Part shown: one piece after another, positions 1 through 7,619 of the stretch
How positions within the stretch are numbered: position 1 is the first letter of the stretch
Layout: the number at the start of each line of letters is the position of its first letter
Notes under the pieces: generated by a model
Seen by the model: only the letters and a program-made list of their open reading frames with translations
Database searches by the model: none
What the model was told of the DNA's origin: nothing
Made by a program: the position numbers and the translations under genes
IMG/VR virus record: IMGVR_UViG_3300027759_000224
Coordinates: 1-36,011 of that record
Reading direction: 5' to 3' (one strand)
Origin: a virus
Length of the DNA stretch: 36,011 bases

Positions 1-823
1 AGTGTTGGCAATCCTCGGATATGGGTTCGCATATCGGGTGCTTGACGCTCAATATTTCGGAGTGGCACAGCGACGCAAACGTGTGTTCGTTGTCGGATAC
101 CTTGGAGACTGGCGACCTGCCGCAGCGGTACTTTTTGAGCGCCACAGCTTGCAAGGGCATTCTGCGCCGAGCCGAGAAAAGGGGAAAGAAGTTGCCGCCA
201 GCACTAGCGCAGGCACTTCAGTTGGTAGCCTGTGCGCCCGAACAGGACAAAGCATAAGTGTGCAGGATGCAGCGCAAGGTCATCTGATGCCAATCTACGG
301 CGGTTCTGACCCAAACACCTCAGATACCGTGACAAGCAAATGGGCTAAAGGTAGTGGCGGCTCAGCTGGTAATGAGTGCGGATTGTTTGTAGCACAACCT
401 ATCCCAATTGCATTCAGTGGGCAGATGTCAAACCCGCAGACTGATGTGGACATGACTCAGACATTGGGAGCCAAGAATCCAATGGCGGTGGCGCAACCTA
501 TTGCGATACAGGACATTCGCCCAGTTGAAAAGATGCAAGGCGGCAAGGGTTGGAATGATGATGGCACTGCTTACACAATTGACACCTGGGCAACTCAGGG
601 TGTAGCGCAAGCGATGGCAGTACGCCGCCTGACTCCCGTGGAGTGTGAGCGCTTGCAAGGGTTCCCTGACAAGTACACCGACATCCAGCCAAAGGGTAAG
701 GCGACCCCTGACGGGCCGAGGTACAAGGCGCTGGGCAACTCAATGGCTGTGCCTGTGATGGCATGGATTGGCAAAAGAATTCAAGAGGTGGACGCGATAT
801 GCAAGACTCAACAGAACACATAG
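1..823 (+). CDS. dcm: DNA (cytosine-5) methyltransferase, 3' part (partial at window start)
   Basis: C-terminal part of a C5-cytosine methyltransferase whose N-terminal part lies at 35537-36011. The enzyme methylates cytosine at C5 with S-adenosylmethionine. Reading from base 2, the start carries the conserved GYGFAYRVLDAQYFGVAQRR block (motif VIII region). The end carries RLTPVECERLQGFP (about 622-663, motif IX) and RYKALGNSMAVPVMAWIGKR (about 718-777, motif X). Between them (about 190-600) is a long, low-conservation target-recognition region in which VAQPI appears twice (near 390 and 490). The gene ends TAG at 821-823 and overlaps the primase start at 799. No start codon belongs here: the GTG at 2 is an internal Val. 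Role inferred: protection from host restriction or marking of phage DNA. The family call is secure, the target sequence is unknown. Confidence 0.9.
   Translation, partial: VLAILGYGFAYRVLDAQYFGVAQRRKRVFVVGYLGDWRPAAAVLFERHSLQGHSAPSREKGKEVAASTSAGTSVGSLCARTGQSISVQDAAQGHLMPIYGGSDPNTSDTVTSKWAKGSGGSAGNECGLFVAQPIPIAFSGQMSNPQTDVDMTQTLGAKNPMAVAQPIAIQDIRPVEKMQGGKGWNDDGTAYTIDTWATQGVAQAMAVRRLTPVECERLQGFPDKYTDIQPKGKATPDGPRYKALGNSMAVPVMAWIGKRIQEVDAICKTQQNT
23..113 (+). repeat. Terminal direct repeat, left copy (91 bp)
   Basis: Identical over 91 bases to 35921-36011 at the other end of the window, within the methyltransferase gene. This is what a circularly permuted or circular assembly looks like, and joining the ends restores one methyltransferase reading frame. 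Bases 2-22 just before this copy have no counterpart before the right copy, which therefore lacks 21 bp (7 codons). Confidence 0.92.
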
Positions 824-2877
824 CCAAAGCCCTGGGAAACGCCAAGCAAGTGAATGGGAACTGGCTTGCGAGTTGCCCTGTGCCTGGGCATGGCCGCGGC
901 AACGGGGACAAGAACCCGAGCCTCTCCATTAAGGAAGACAATGGGAAGTACCTGTTCCATTGCCACGGCGGCTGCGACCAGCACTCTGTATTCGACGCGG
1001 TACGGGAGCGCAACTTATTGCCAGCACTCCAGCGCCAGGAATATAGTCTCGCGCTTATCAAAGGTGAATTGATGACTATGCCGCAGTTGGAGAACGAGTG
1101 GGAGTATAAGGACGAGCAAGGCGAGACGCTATTCGTAAAGCGCCGGTTCAAGACCAACACTGAGAAGGGTAAGACGTACTCACTGCACAAGGTGGATGCC
1201 GCTGGCAACCGCAAGGGCAGCATGACAGGTGCGCGGATAGTGCCCTACCGCCTACCGGAACTGCTCAACGCAAGGGAAGCTGGACGCGCCATCTACCTGG
1301 TGGAGGGCGAGAAGGCAGCGGATGCCTTGGTCAGCATAGGTGCGATTGCCACTACGTCGCACGCTGGTGCTGGGCACTGGCCTGCTGACATCACCCAATA
1401 CTTCACCAACGCGGTGGTGATAGTGGTTCCGGACTGCGACGCACCAGGCTGGAAGTACGCCAAGCGGGTGGTGGAGGCGCTGCTGCCAGTAGCCAAAGCT
1501 ATCCGCGTGCTGGACTTCAACCTACCTGAACTCGGGGATGATGCCTACGAGTGGGTTGCGGACGGCGGGGATCGAGCCAGGCTTGCAGAACTCGCCAAGG
1601 CGCTACCAGTCATCACCAACATCAACCAGGTGGTGACGCCCGAGTGGATTGTTCCACGGGAAACTATCGAAGTTACGCTAGAACCCGATAACTTTGATAG
1701 AACTGAGCCACCCATCCTGGTTCCACGGCAGCTGCTCAACATCGAGGCTTGGGATGACATTGAGGACGAGCCGGTTGAGTGGCTGATAGACAACGTCCTG
1801 CCAAAGCGTGCATTCTGCGCCCTGTACGGGCCGCCAGGCAGCTACAAATCCTTTGTCGCACTTGACATTGCCGAGGCGGTGGCAACCGGCAGGGCGTGGA
1901 TGGGGCGGGAGGTGCAGGCTGCCGGAGCCGTACTGTATATCTGCGGGGAAGGCTTTGGCGGCATCGGAGCCAGGATCAAAGCCTGCAAGATGCACAACCG
2001 CACGCAAGCTGGAGCCGAAATCTACGTCATCAGGGCAGCCATCAACATGAGATCAAGCGCGGAAGACTTTGATCTGCTGGTGGCCTCGATCAAGGACCTG
2101 GTGGAGAAGACCGGCGTCCAGTTCGAACTGGTGCAGATTGACACCTTAGCCCGAGCGTTTGGCGGTGGCAACGAGAACAACTCAGAGGACATGGGAGCGT
2201 TTATCCACAACGCGGGAAGGATTCAGCGGATGCTGGGATGCGCCATGATGGTCCTGCATCACAGTGGGAAGGATGCCACCAAGGGATTGCGGGGGCATAG
2301 CAGCCTACTGGGAGCCGTGGACACTCAGCTGGAACTGATGAAGATTGACACCGTACCGAACCCGTTAGGCCCGATAGCGGGGTCAGGCATCCTCACGATC
2401 AGTAAGCAGAAGGACGGCCAGGATGGGCTAAAGATTGGTTTTGAGATGGTGAAGGTGGAGATTAAAGCCAGCGCACTTGGCATTAGCGACGCGCAGATTA
2501 GCCTGGCCGTGAGGGCAAGTGACGAGGCGATGCAGCAGCAGGAAACCGCGAGAAAGGCTAAGAAGCAGAGCAATACTTGGAACCCGACTACAAACCAAAG
2601 GCTTGGATTGAAAACGCTGCATGACGCCATAAAGAAGAATGGGCATAGGACAAACATCAATGACCAGAACCATAAGACGGTATCTGAAGACGAGTGGAAA
2701 GCTGAATACGGAATTTATATGAGCAAAAAAAGGCAGTGGACAAATACCTTTGACGTGATGGTTACCCAGTTAGTGGGCAGGGAGGCAATAGGAAAACACG
2801 TCACTCCCGTAGCTACTTACGTTTGGGCTGTATATCAATTTGATGATAACGACGAGCCATTTGTGGCAAAAGATTGA
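799..2877 (+). CDS. Bifunctional DNA primase-helicase (CHC2/TOPRIM plus RepA-like ATPase)
   Basis: 692 residues from the ATG at 799, preceded by AGAGGTG at 784-790. An upstream in-frame ATG at 763 has no such signal. Domains in order: a CHC2-like zinc finger (C26, H31, C55, C59); a TOPRIM core (YLVEGEKAA at 166-174, with the PDCD acidic pair D212/D214); and a RecA/RepA-type ATPase with Walker A GPPGSYKS at 344-351 (K350), a Walker B-like acidic strand ending in D448, and the sensor-like HHSGK at 487. The protein would make primers and unwind DNA at the fork. No DNA polymerase gene is present, so the host polymerase is presumably recruited. It overlaps the methyltransferase by 25 bp and is followed by the palindrome cluster that may be its origin. 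The activities are inferred from family membership. Confidence 0.9.
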   Translation: MQDSTEHIAKALGNAKQVNGNWLASCPVPGHGRGNGDKNPSLSIKEDNGKYLFHCHGGCDQHSVFDAVRERNLLPALQRQEYSLALIKGELMTMPQLENEWEYKDEQGETLFVKRRFKTNTEKGKTYSLHKVDAAGNRKGSMTGARIVPYRLPELLNAREAGRAIYLVEGEKAADALVSIGAIATTSHAGAGHWPADITQYFTNAVVIVVPDCDAPGWKYAKRVVEALLPVAKAIRVLDFNLPELGDDAYEWVADGGDRARLAELAKALPVITNINQVVTPEWIVPRETIEVTLEPDNFDRTEPPILVPRQLLNIEAWDDIEDEPVEWLIDNVLPKRAFCALYGPPGSYKSFVALDIAEAVATGRAWMGREVQAAGAVLYICGEGFGGIGARIKACKMHNRTQAGAEIYVIRAAINMRSSAEDFDLLVASIKDLVEKTGVQFELVQIDTLARAFGGGNENNSEDMGAFIHNAGRIQRMLGCAMMVLHHSGKDATKGLRGHSSLLGAVDTQLELMKIDTVPNPLGPIAGSGILTISKQKDGQDGLKIGFEMVKVEIKASALGISDAQISLAVRASDEAMQQQETARKAKKQSNTWNPTTNQRLGLKTLHDAIKKNGHRTNINDQNHKTVSEDEWKAEYGIYMSKKRQWTNTFDVMVTQLVGREAIGKHVTPVATYVWAVYQFDDNDEPFVAKD

Positions 2878-2880
2878 ATA

Positions 2881-3090
2881 TGTATGTATGTAATCGTATG
2901 TAAAAGCGTATGCAATTACATACAAACTTTACTTTGGAAATGTATGTAATTTGGTGCAAATGTATGTAATTACATACAACATACATACAAGGTATAGTTG
3001 GGAAATGTATGTAATAACACAAAATCGTTTAATACGATTTGTTATTACATACATCACATACGCACAATAGTTGTAATTTGAGATAGTGCA
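2881..3090. repeat. Iteron-like and palindromic TGTATGTAAT cluster (candidate origin or operator)
   Basis: The 230-bp gap after the primase is AT-rich and packed with one 10-mer. TGTATGTAAT occurs at 2885, 2941, 2961 and 3006. Its reverse complement ATTACATACA occurs at 2915, 2969 and 3044. Degenerate copies lie at 2895 and around 2981. Positions 2961-2978 form a perfect 18-bp palindrome. Such clustering next to a primase-helicase gene fits a replication origin with initiator iterons, or an operator for a dimeric regulator. No protein-binding assignment can be made from sequence alone. Confidence 0.8.
3005..3054. repeat. Long inverted repeat (hairpin/cruciform)
   Basis: The arms pair as 14 bp (3005-3018 with 3041-3054) plus 7 bp (3022-3028 with 3034-3040). 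There is a 3-nt bulge (3019-3021) and a 5-nt TTAAT loop (3029-3033). The outer arm contains the TGTATGTAAT element of the surrounding cluster. No T-run follows on either strand, so it does not look like an intrinsic terminator. An extrudable origin structure or a binding site is more likely. Confidence 0.85.
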
Positions 3091-3107
3091 TACATGAGGG
3101 CGTTTTG

Positions 3108-3755
3108 ATGGCAACGAAGAAATTGTTGGAGACTGACGTTTATCCGAGCGACCGTTTCAAAGTCTTTGAGCATTCGCTCATGGTTGAGATGGAGATGGCG
3201 AAGATGGAGCACGAGAAGGTCTGGGGCATAGACCGAGTGATTGACCTGGTGGATGCAGAGTTCCGCAGAAAGTTCAACGCGCAGCGGGAGCGCATCTGGG
3301 AATCAAGCCAGGCGCGGGACGAGGAACGGCTGGAAAAGGCCATCAAGGGAATGATCGCGGCCTATAAGGCGCTCACCAGGTGGTCGACTGAGGCAGGCAT
3401 TGAGCAGATGCCTAAAATCGATTGCATGGAACATAGGATGCAGGACGGTAGCTTGTTAGTCGTTGTCAGGGATAGGACAATGGCAACCTGGTACGAGCAG
3501 TTTCGCAAGGCGCCAGGCGCACGCTCGATTTGGACACTCGCGGAAATTGAGTTGGTGATGACGGGTCCGACGCTGACTCAGGTACGCGAGATCAAGGCGT
3601 TGATTCCTGGGGCGAAAATGGTTCCAGTGACGCCGCAAGGATCCAGCGGGTTTGAGGAGATGCCGAACGACATCGACATCAGCAAACCATTCAAGGGCGG
3701 CAAGATGTTTGATACGAAGGCAGCAGAAAGGGCAAGAGATGAGCGCAGGACGTGA
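3108..3755 (+). CDS. Hypothetical protein, helical, downstream of candidate origin
   Basis: 215 residues from ATG 3108, with GAGGG at 3096-3100 seven bases upstream. The N-terminal half is charged and predicted helical (many Glu/Lys/Arg, for example EMEMAKMEHEKV and RRKFNAQRERIWESSQARDE). The middle holds a mixed segment with MATWYEQFRKAPGARSIWTLAEIEL. The C-terminus is polar and unstructured-looking. I do not recognise a family. It sits between the palindrome cluster and the small terminase gene, so a DNA-binding, replication-initiator or packaging-accessory role is possible but unsupported by any motif. Coding is supported by the clear ribosome site and by length. Confidence 0.75.
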   Translation: MATKKLLETDVYPSDRFKVFEHSLMVEMEMAKMEHEKVWGIDRVIDLVDAEFRRKFNAQRERIWESSQARDEERLEKAIKGMIAAYKALTRWSTEAGIEQMPKIDCMEHRMQDGSLLVVVRDRTMATWYEQFRKAPGARSIWTLAEIELVMTGPTLTQVREIKALIPGAKMVPVTPQGSSGFEEMPNDIDISKPFKGGKMFDTKAAERARDERRT

Positions 3756-3818
3756 TTTATGGGATGAGGTGGTATGCAGGGTGCTTGCGGTAACGAAAAA
3801 CGCTTGGAGGGTCATGTA

Positions 3819-4265
3819 ATGCCTGGGAATCCGAAAGTGAGAGCCGATATCGCGCTGCTGGAGGACATCGATGACGAGTTGATTCTGTCGATGTTTGAGG
3901 AAGGACGCAGCAAGGCAGACATATGCCGTGGCCTAGGCGTCGGACGGCGTGCGCTCGATACGTGGATAGCGGACAATGACTACGAACCTATAATTACGCG
4001 CGCGCGGGTGGAAGCGGCCTCGCATCTCGCCTGCGAGACACTCACCATTGCGGACGGCATGGACGTGGACAACGGCCAGCGCGACGTGCAGCGCATCCGG
4101 ACGCGCCAGTGGCTGGCCGAGAGGTGGGACCGCAAGACCTACGGCACTGACAAAGCGCAGGCCGTGAACATTTCCATCCAGGGTTTACGCATGGAGGCGC
4201 TGCGCCACGTCGAAGTGGTTGAGCAGTTATCCACAGACCAGATGCCAAAGTTATCCACAGAATGA
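3819..4265 (+). CDS. Terminase small subunit (putative)
   Basis: 148 residues. ATG 3819 is chosen because GGAGG (3806-3810) lies eight bases upstream; the longer in-frame start at 3774 has none. The N-terminal region contains a helix-turn-helix-like segment (SKADICRGLGVGRRALDTWIA). The C-terminal half carries RIRTRQWLAERWDRKTYG, close to the R-x-W-x-A-x-K/R...YG segment common in phage small terminase subunits. It would recognise the packaging site and load the large subunit, which follows after an unusual 378-bp gap. The last coding bases carry two perfect DnaA-box sequences encoding Leu-Ser-Thr twice. The assignment rests on the segment pattern and on position next to terL. Confidence 0.7.
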   Translation: MPGNPKVRADIALLEDIDDELILSMFEEGRSKADICRGLGVGRRALDTWIADNDYEPIITRARVEAASHLACETLTIADGMDVDNGQRDVQRIRTRQWLAERWDRKTYGTDKAQAVNISIQGLRMEALRHVEVVEQLSTDQMPKLSTE

Positions 4266-4454
4266 GTGCATTTGCTCAAATATTAAGCAGAAACAGGCAT
4301 AAGTACCCTGTTTTCATTCACATATTGGACACTGTATTAAGTAGTCTTATCGCACTAAGTACAGACGCGCAGCGGAATACTCAATGGAATCATAGGCTTA
4401 CGCGCACCATAGCGCAGCGTCAGAGGGGACGCGCAGCGTGCTGAGTTATCCACA
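4227..4454 (+). promoter_or_regulatory. Three perfect DnaA boxes TTATCCACA
   Basis: Exact TTATCCACA at 4227-4235, 4251-4259 and 4446-4454, each within GTTATCCACAG and in the same orientation. The first two are 24 bp apart inside the end of the small terminase gene, the third is in the gap. TTATCCACA is the high-affinity DnaA-binding consensus. Expected chance frequency is below one per genome of this size, and one isolated copy at 22718 fits that. The cluster suggests host DnaA binding, for replication initiation or regulation. Confidence 0.6.
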
Positions 4455-4643
4455 GGCTGCAGCCCGTCGCCAGGTGGCCGCGCCCTGGCCGCTGGCCGCC
4501 CGACCCCCCCCCCGTCTGGCCGTGGCGGCGGGGCGGTTGTGGCAGTACCTAAACACCTACCGGATGAACGAATGCACACTAGCGACTATCCGATAGGCTG
4601 GTGACTATTCCCTGACCCCCTACCCCCTACCTGATTGCGCACT
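4266..4643. other. 378-bp non-coding gap between terminase genes
   Basis: I see no convincing gene here; a 60-codon frame at 4262-4444 has no ribosome site and no family resemblance. The stretch holds the third DnaA box (4446-4454), an 11-bp direct repeat GACGCGCAGCG (4364-4374 and 4428-4438), a run of ten C (4504-4513), GC-rich CTGGCCG/GGCGGC segments, and C-rich CCCCCTACCCCCTACC (4616-4631) just before terL. Terminase-adjacent non-coding DNA is a usual place for a cos or pac site, so this is the candidate packaging site. The long C run is also a place where the assembly could be wrong. Confidence 0.6.
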
Positions 4644-6071
4644 ATGGTTACAAAAAAAAATTTGGAAGTTCCCGCAAACCCGTTCATCGAGTTCGCCCTG
4701 CTGTACAAAAACAACCCAGTGCTGTTTGTCAGGGAGGTGCTGAACACCGAGCCTGATGTCTGGCAAGTAGAGTTTCTGAATCACATCGCGGCTGGAAACC
4801 GACGCATTAGCGTACGCTCCGGCCACGGCGTAGGCAAGTCAACCGCCAGCGCCTGGGCGATGCTCTGGTATCTGTTCCTGCGGTTCCCTGTAAAGATTGT
4901 CGTTACAGCGCCAACGTCAAGCCAGCTTTACGACGCACTGTTCGCGGAACTGAAGCGGTGGGTTAAGCAGCTACCGCCGATGCTGGCCGACCAGTTGGAC
5001 GTGAAGCAGGACAGGGTCGAGGTCAAAGAGGCTCCCAACGAGGCGTTCATCTCTGCCAGGACTAGCCGCGCAGAGCAGCCCGAGGCACTCCAAGGCGTCC
5101 ACTCTGACAACGTCATGCTGGTGGCAGATGAGGCGTCCGGCATCCCAGAGGCGGTGTTCGAAGCCGCAGCAGGTTCGATGTCGGGTCACAAGGCGGTGAC
5201 GCTGCTGCTGGGTAATCCTGTGCGGAGTACGGGTTTCTTCTACGACACCCACAACCGGCTGAAGGATGACTGGGTGACGATGAAGGTGAGTTGCGCCGAC
5301 TCGCCCCGCGTCAGCCAGGCGTACCTGGAAGAGATGGCGGCACGCTACGGCGAGGAGAGCAACGCCTACCGGATCAGGGTGCTGGGCGAGTTCCCCAGGT
5401 CAGATGACGATACTGTCATCCCTATGGAGTTGCTGGAGATGGCGCAGCAGAGGGATGTTGAGCCTAGCGCTACAGCGCCAATGGTCTGGGGTCTGGACGT
5501 CGCCAGGTTTGGGTCGGACAGGTCGGCACTCTGCAAGCGCAAGGGGAACGCGGTGACCGAGCCGATTAAGACCTGGAAGAACTTGGACCTGATGCAACTC
5601 ACGGGCGCAGTGGTCTCCGAGTACGAGTCCCTGCCACCGTCAGAGAGACCTACCGAGATCCTGGTGGACTCAATCGGCCTGGGCGCGGGAGTGGTTGACC
5701 GGCTGCGGGAGTTGAATCTGCCTTGTCGCGGCATCAACGTCTCCGAGAGTCCAGCGATGGGCGCGACCTACCGGAATCTGAAGGCTGAGTTGTGGCACAA
5801 GGCTAAAGCCTGGCTGGAGGGTCGGGACTGCAAGATGCCTAAAGATGAGGCTTTGGTCAGTGAACTCGCCATCGTGCGGTATTCGTTCACCAGTTCCGGA
5901 AAGATTCAGATTGAGGGTAAGGACGAGATCAGGAAGCGCGGGTTCCCGAGTCCGGACCGCGCAGACGCCTTTTGCCTGACGTTTGCGAGTGACGCGGTGA
6001 TAGGTGCATTTGGAGGTGCGAAGGTGTCCTGGAGCAAGCCGTTGCGCAGAAATCTGCCTCGCGTTGCATAA
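4644..6071 (+). CDS. terL: Terminase large subunit (ATPase-nuclease)
   Basis: 475 residues from ATG 4644. No good Shine-Dalgarno precedes it, and a TTG three codons upstream is the only alternative. Motor domain: Walker A SGHGVGKST (59-67, K65) and Walker B VMLVADEAS (157-165, D162/E163). Nuclease domain of RNase H fold: WGLDVARFGSD (282-292, D285), ILVDSIGLGAG (339-349, D342) and RADAF (439-443, D441), giving the expected three acidic metal ligands. It drives ATP-dependent DNA translocation through the portal and cuts concatemers. A run of nine A lies at codons 3-5, the only homopolymer of concern. It is followed by small basic-protein genes and the portal, the usual head-packaging order. 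Confidence 0.95.
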   Translation: MVTKKNLEVPANPFIEFALLYKNNPVLFVREVLNTEPDVWQVEFLNHIAAGNRRISVRSGHGVGKSTASAWAMLWYLFLRFPVKIVVTAPTSSQLYDALFAELKRWVKQLPPMLADQLDVKQDRVEVKEAPNEAFISARTSRAEQPEALQGVHSDNVMLVADEASGIPEAVFEAAAGSMSGHKAVTLLLGNPVRSTGFFYDTHNRLKDDWVTMKVSCADSPRVSQAYLEEMAARYGEESNAYRIRVLGEFPRSDDDTVIPMELLEMAQQRDVEPSATAPMVWGLDVARFGSDRSALCKRKGNAVTEPIKTWKNLDLMQLTGAVVSEYESLPPSERPTEILVDSIGLGAGVVDRLRELNLPCRGINVSESPAMGATYRNLKAELWHKAKAWLEGRDCKMPKDEALVSELAIVRYSFTSSGKIQIEGKDEIRKRGFPSPDRADAFCLTFASDAVIGAFGGAKVSWSKPLRRNLPRVA

Positions 6072-6098
6072 TTGCGCATCCAACCAAAGGGGTAATCT

Positions 6099-6266
6099 AT
6101 GAAGATTGACAAGGCCGCGAAGAAGATCGCAAAGGTGATGGGCGAGTACAAGTCCGGCAAGCTGCACTCGGGCATGACCAAGCGCGTGGTGAAGAATCCC
6201 AAGCAAGCAATTGCTATCGCGTTGTCTGAGGCTGGCAAGTCCAAGCCTATGAAGGGGAAAATGTAA
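6099..6266 (+). CDS. Small basic protein, DUF6496-like
   Basis: 55 residues, ATG 6099 with AAAGGGG (6086-6092) six bases upstream. Lys-rich, with the segment KVMGEYKSGKLHSG followed by KQAIAIALSEAGK, the signature I associate with the DUF6496 family of small phage proteins. The function of that family is unknown to me; high positive charge suggests nucleic-acid or virion binding. The stop overlaps the next start (TAATG), so translation is likely coupled. Confidence 0.8.
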   Translation: MKIDKAAKKIAKVMGEYKSGKLHSGMTKRVVKNPKQAIAIALSEAGKSKPMKGKM

Positions 6267-6754
6267 TGGCTACACGCGACGTTCCCGCCAAGTACCAGGC
6301 TGCGATGAATCAGATGATGACCTCCGAGAAAGAGGTGGCGAAGTGCCCTATGCCTACCCAGGACGTTGTGCTGAATCTGAAGAATCGGGCGAAGGCGATC
6401 ACCACTGCAGCCTACGGTCCTGAGAATCCAAAGCTGCCGAACACGGCCTACTGGAAGAAGAAGGCAGACACTTGGGACGTGAGCGTGGAAGACGCGAAGA
6501 AGAGCGTCTGCGGTAACTGCGCGGCGTTTAACGTGCAGGACTCAATCAAGCAGTGCATTGCGAAAGGAATTGGAAATGAAGCAGACCCTTGGGGAACTAT
6601 ACGCCTCGCTGACCTCGGCTATTGCGAGATTTTTGACTTCAAGTGCGCGGCTAGTAGAACGTGCGATGCTTGGGTTACGGGCGGCCCTAACGATGGCAGT
6701 GGAGACAGTGAAGAGTCTATGGACACGGAACTAGAGGGCGGGGTGGAAGAATGA
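6266..6754 (+). CDS. Cysteine-rich conserved phage protein
   Basis: 162 residues, start overlapping the previous stop. The N-terminal half (to about residue 75) is helical and includes NTAYWKKKADTWDVSVEDA. The second half has regularly spaced cysteines: CGNC (about 82-85), a Cys in IKQC about 12 further on, then GYCEIFDFKC and RTCDAW. This pattern suits a small metal- or Fe-S-binding fold, and comparable genes sit in the head region of podovirus-like marine and freshwater phages. The C-terminal 25 residues are acidic and look disordered. The metal binding is inferred from cysteine spacing only. The stop overlaps the next ATG (ATGA). Confidence 0.8.
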   Translation: MATRDVPAKYQAAMNQMMTSEKEVAKCPMPTQDVVLNLKNRAKAITTAAYGPENPKLPNTAYWKKKADTWDVSVEDAKKSVCGNCAAFNVQDSIKQCIAKGIGNEADPWGTIRLADLGYCEIFDFKCAASRTCDAWVTGGPNDGSGDSEESMDTELEGGVEE

Positions 6755-6909
6755 AAAAGCCAGGTTTGTACGCCAACATTCACGCCAAGCAGAAGCGTAT
6801 CGCGGCTGGCTCCGGCGAGAAGATGAACAAAGTCGGGACAAAGGCAGCACCTAGCGCAGCCGACTTTCGCAAGGCGGCTAAGACGGCCAAGCCAGTTAAG
6901 AAGAAATGA
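6751..6909 (+). CDS. Small basic protein, 52 residues
   Basis: ATG 6751 overlaps the previous stop and the stop (TGA 6907-6909) overlaps the next ATG at 6906, so it is locked into the late operon. Begins KKPGLYANIHAKQKRIAAGS and ends in a Lys/Ala-rich tail. Very basic, no hydrophobic segment. Proteins of this look recur between terL and portal in podovirus-like phages. No function is known to me. Confidence 0.8.
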   Translation: MKKPGLYANIHAKQKRIAAGSGEKMNKVGTKAAPSAADFRKAAKTAKPVKKK

Positions 6910-7619
6910 TCTCACCGATCTGCATTTCGACAGTGCATGGCAAAAGTTTGCGGGTAATGCTCACAAGTATTGCTGAATACTGCCCCGAAGTGCCTGTCTA
7001 CTTGCGCGGTACTGAGTCAGTGATTGGTGGCTTTGACGCTGACCTGAAAGTATTCGGTTCATCTAATACGTTTGGCGAGTCCTACAACGACATCATGGAC
7101 CGCGCCTTTGCCGATGGGTTTGAGTCAGTAATTTGCGCAAGTGACGATATTGTGCTGACTCCAAATAGTTGCCGATTCCTGATGGAGGATGTACGGCAAA
7201 TTAAAAAGGAAACCGGCAAGCCTGTGGGCTGGGTTTCTGCGCGTTGCGATGCTGCGCGGCCAGTGCAAAACATTCGCAGCAATCCCTTTGACCAGAAGCT
7301 GTACTATTTCAAGTACCCATATGAGGACGCCATTGTGCCAATGGAGGTTGTCAGCCCAATATTTGCCTGGATTGGGCGCGATGCTTGGGATATGCATAAA
7401 TTCCCACCACTGAACTGGTACTCGGACGATGTCCACTGCGAAGACTTGCGTGCAGCGGGTTTCCACCATTACCTAAGCCGGTCTTATGTGCACCACATTG
7501 GAAGCCTGACTGTGGGGGTGGACGGTAACGCATTGACTAATGCGGCGATGCCTTGGATAAAAGAGAACAGACCGCAATATGCAAGGCAGTGGTTTGAGGC
7601 TGAAGAAAGTTTGACATGA
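6906..7619 (+). CDS. Glycosyltransferase-like protein (GT-A type), first of two
   Basis: 237 residues, ATGA-coupled on both sides. The opening ISPICISTVHGKSLRVMLTS followed by an acidic ICASDDIVLTP (about 77-87) resembles the nucleotide-sugar site of GT-A folds, where the Asp pair binds a metal. The C-terminal part holds NWYSDDVHCEDLRAAGFHHY and a His-rich segment. It would transfer a sugar to a protein, DNA or other acceptor; none can be named. It sits between small basic proteins and the portal, so modification of virion proteins or packaged DNA is plausible. Distinct from the second glycosyltransferase at 12552. The fold call is moderate and based on local motifs. Confidence 0.6.
   Translation: MISPICISTVHGKSLRVMLTSIAEYCPEVPVYLRGTESVIGGFDADLKVFGSSNTFGESYNDIMDRAFADGFESVICASDDIVLTPNSCRFLMEDVRQIKKETGKPVGWVSARCDAARPVQNIRSNPFDQKLYYFKYPYEDAIVPMEVVSPIFAWIGRDAWDMHKFPPLNWYSDDVHCEDLRAAGFHHYLSRSYVHHIGSLTVGVDGNALTNAAMPWIKENRPQYARQWFEAEESLT

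Noticed and set aside
498-1223. 241-codon minus-strand frame opposite methyltransferase and primase
   Set aside because: Pro/Ser/Cys-rich shadow of two well-identified plus-strand genes.
2881-3090. CRISPR array reading of the TGTATGTAAT repeats
   Set aside because: Repeats are only 10 bp, occur in both orientations and have irregular spacing; no cas genes.
4262-4444. 60-codon plus-strand frame after the small terminase gene
   Set aside because: No ribosome site, no resemblance to phage proteins, and covers DnaA box and direct-repeat DNA; treated as non-coding.
4652-4660. Run of nine A at codons 3-5 of terL as a frameshift site
   Set aside because: Reading frame is consistent from ATG 4644 through all terminase motifs; no alternative frame joins here.
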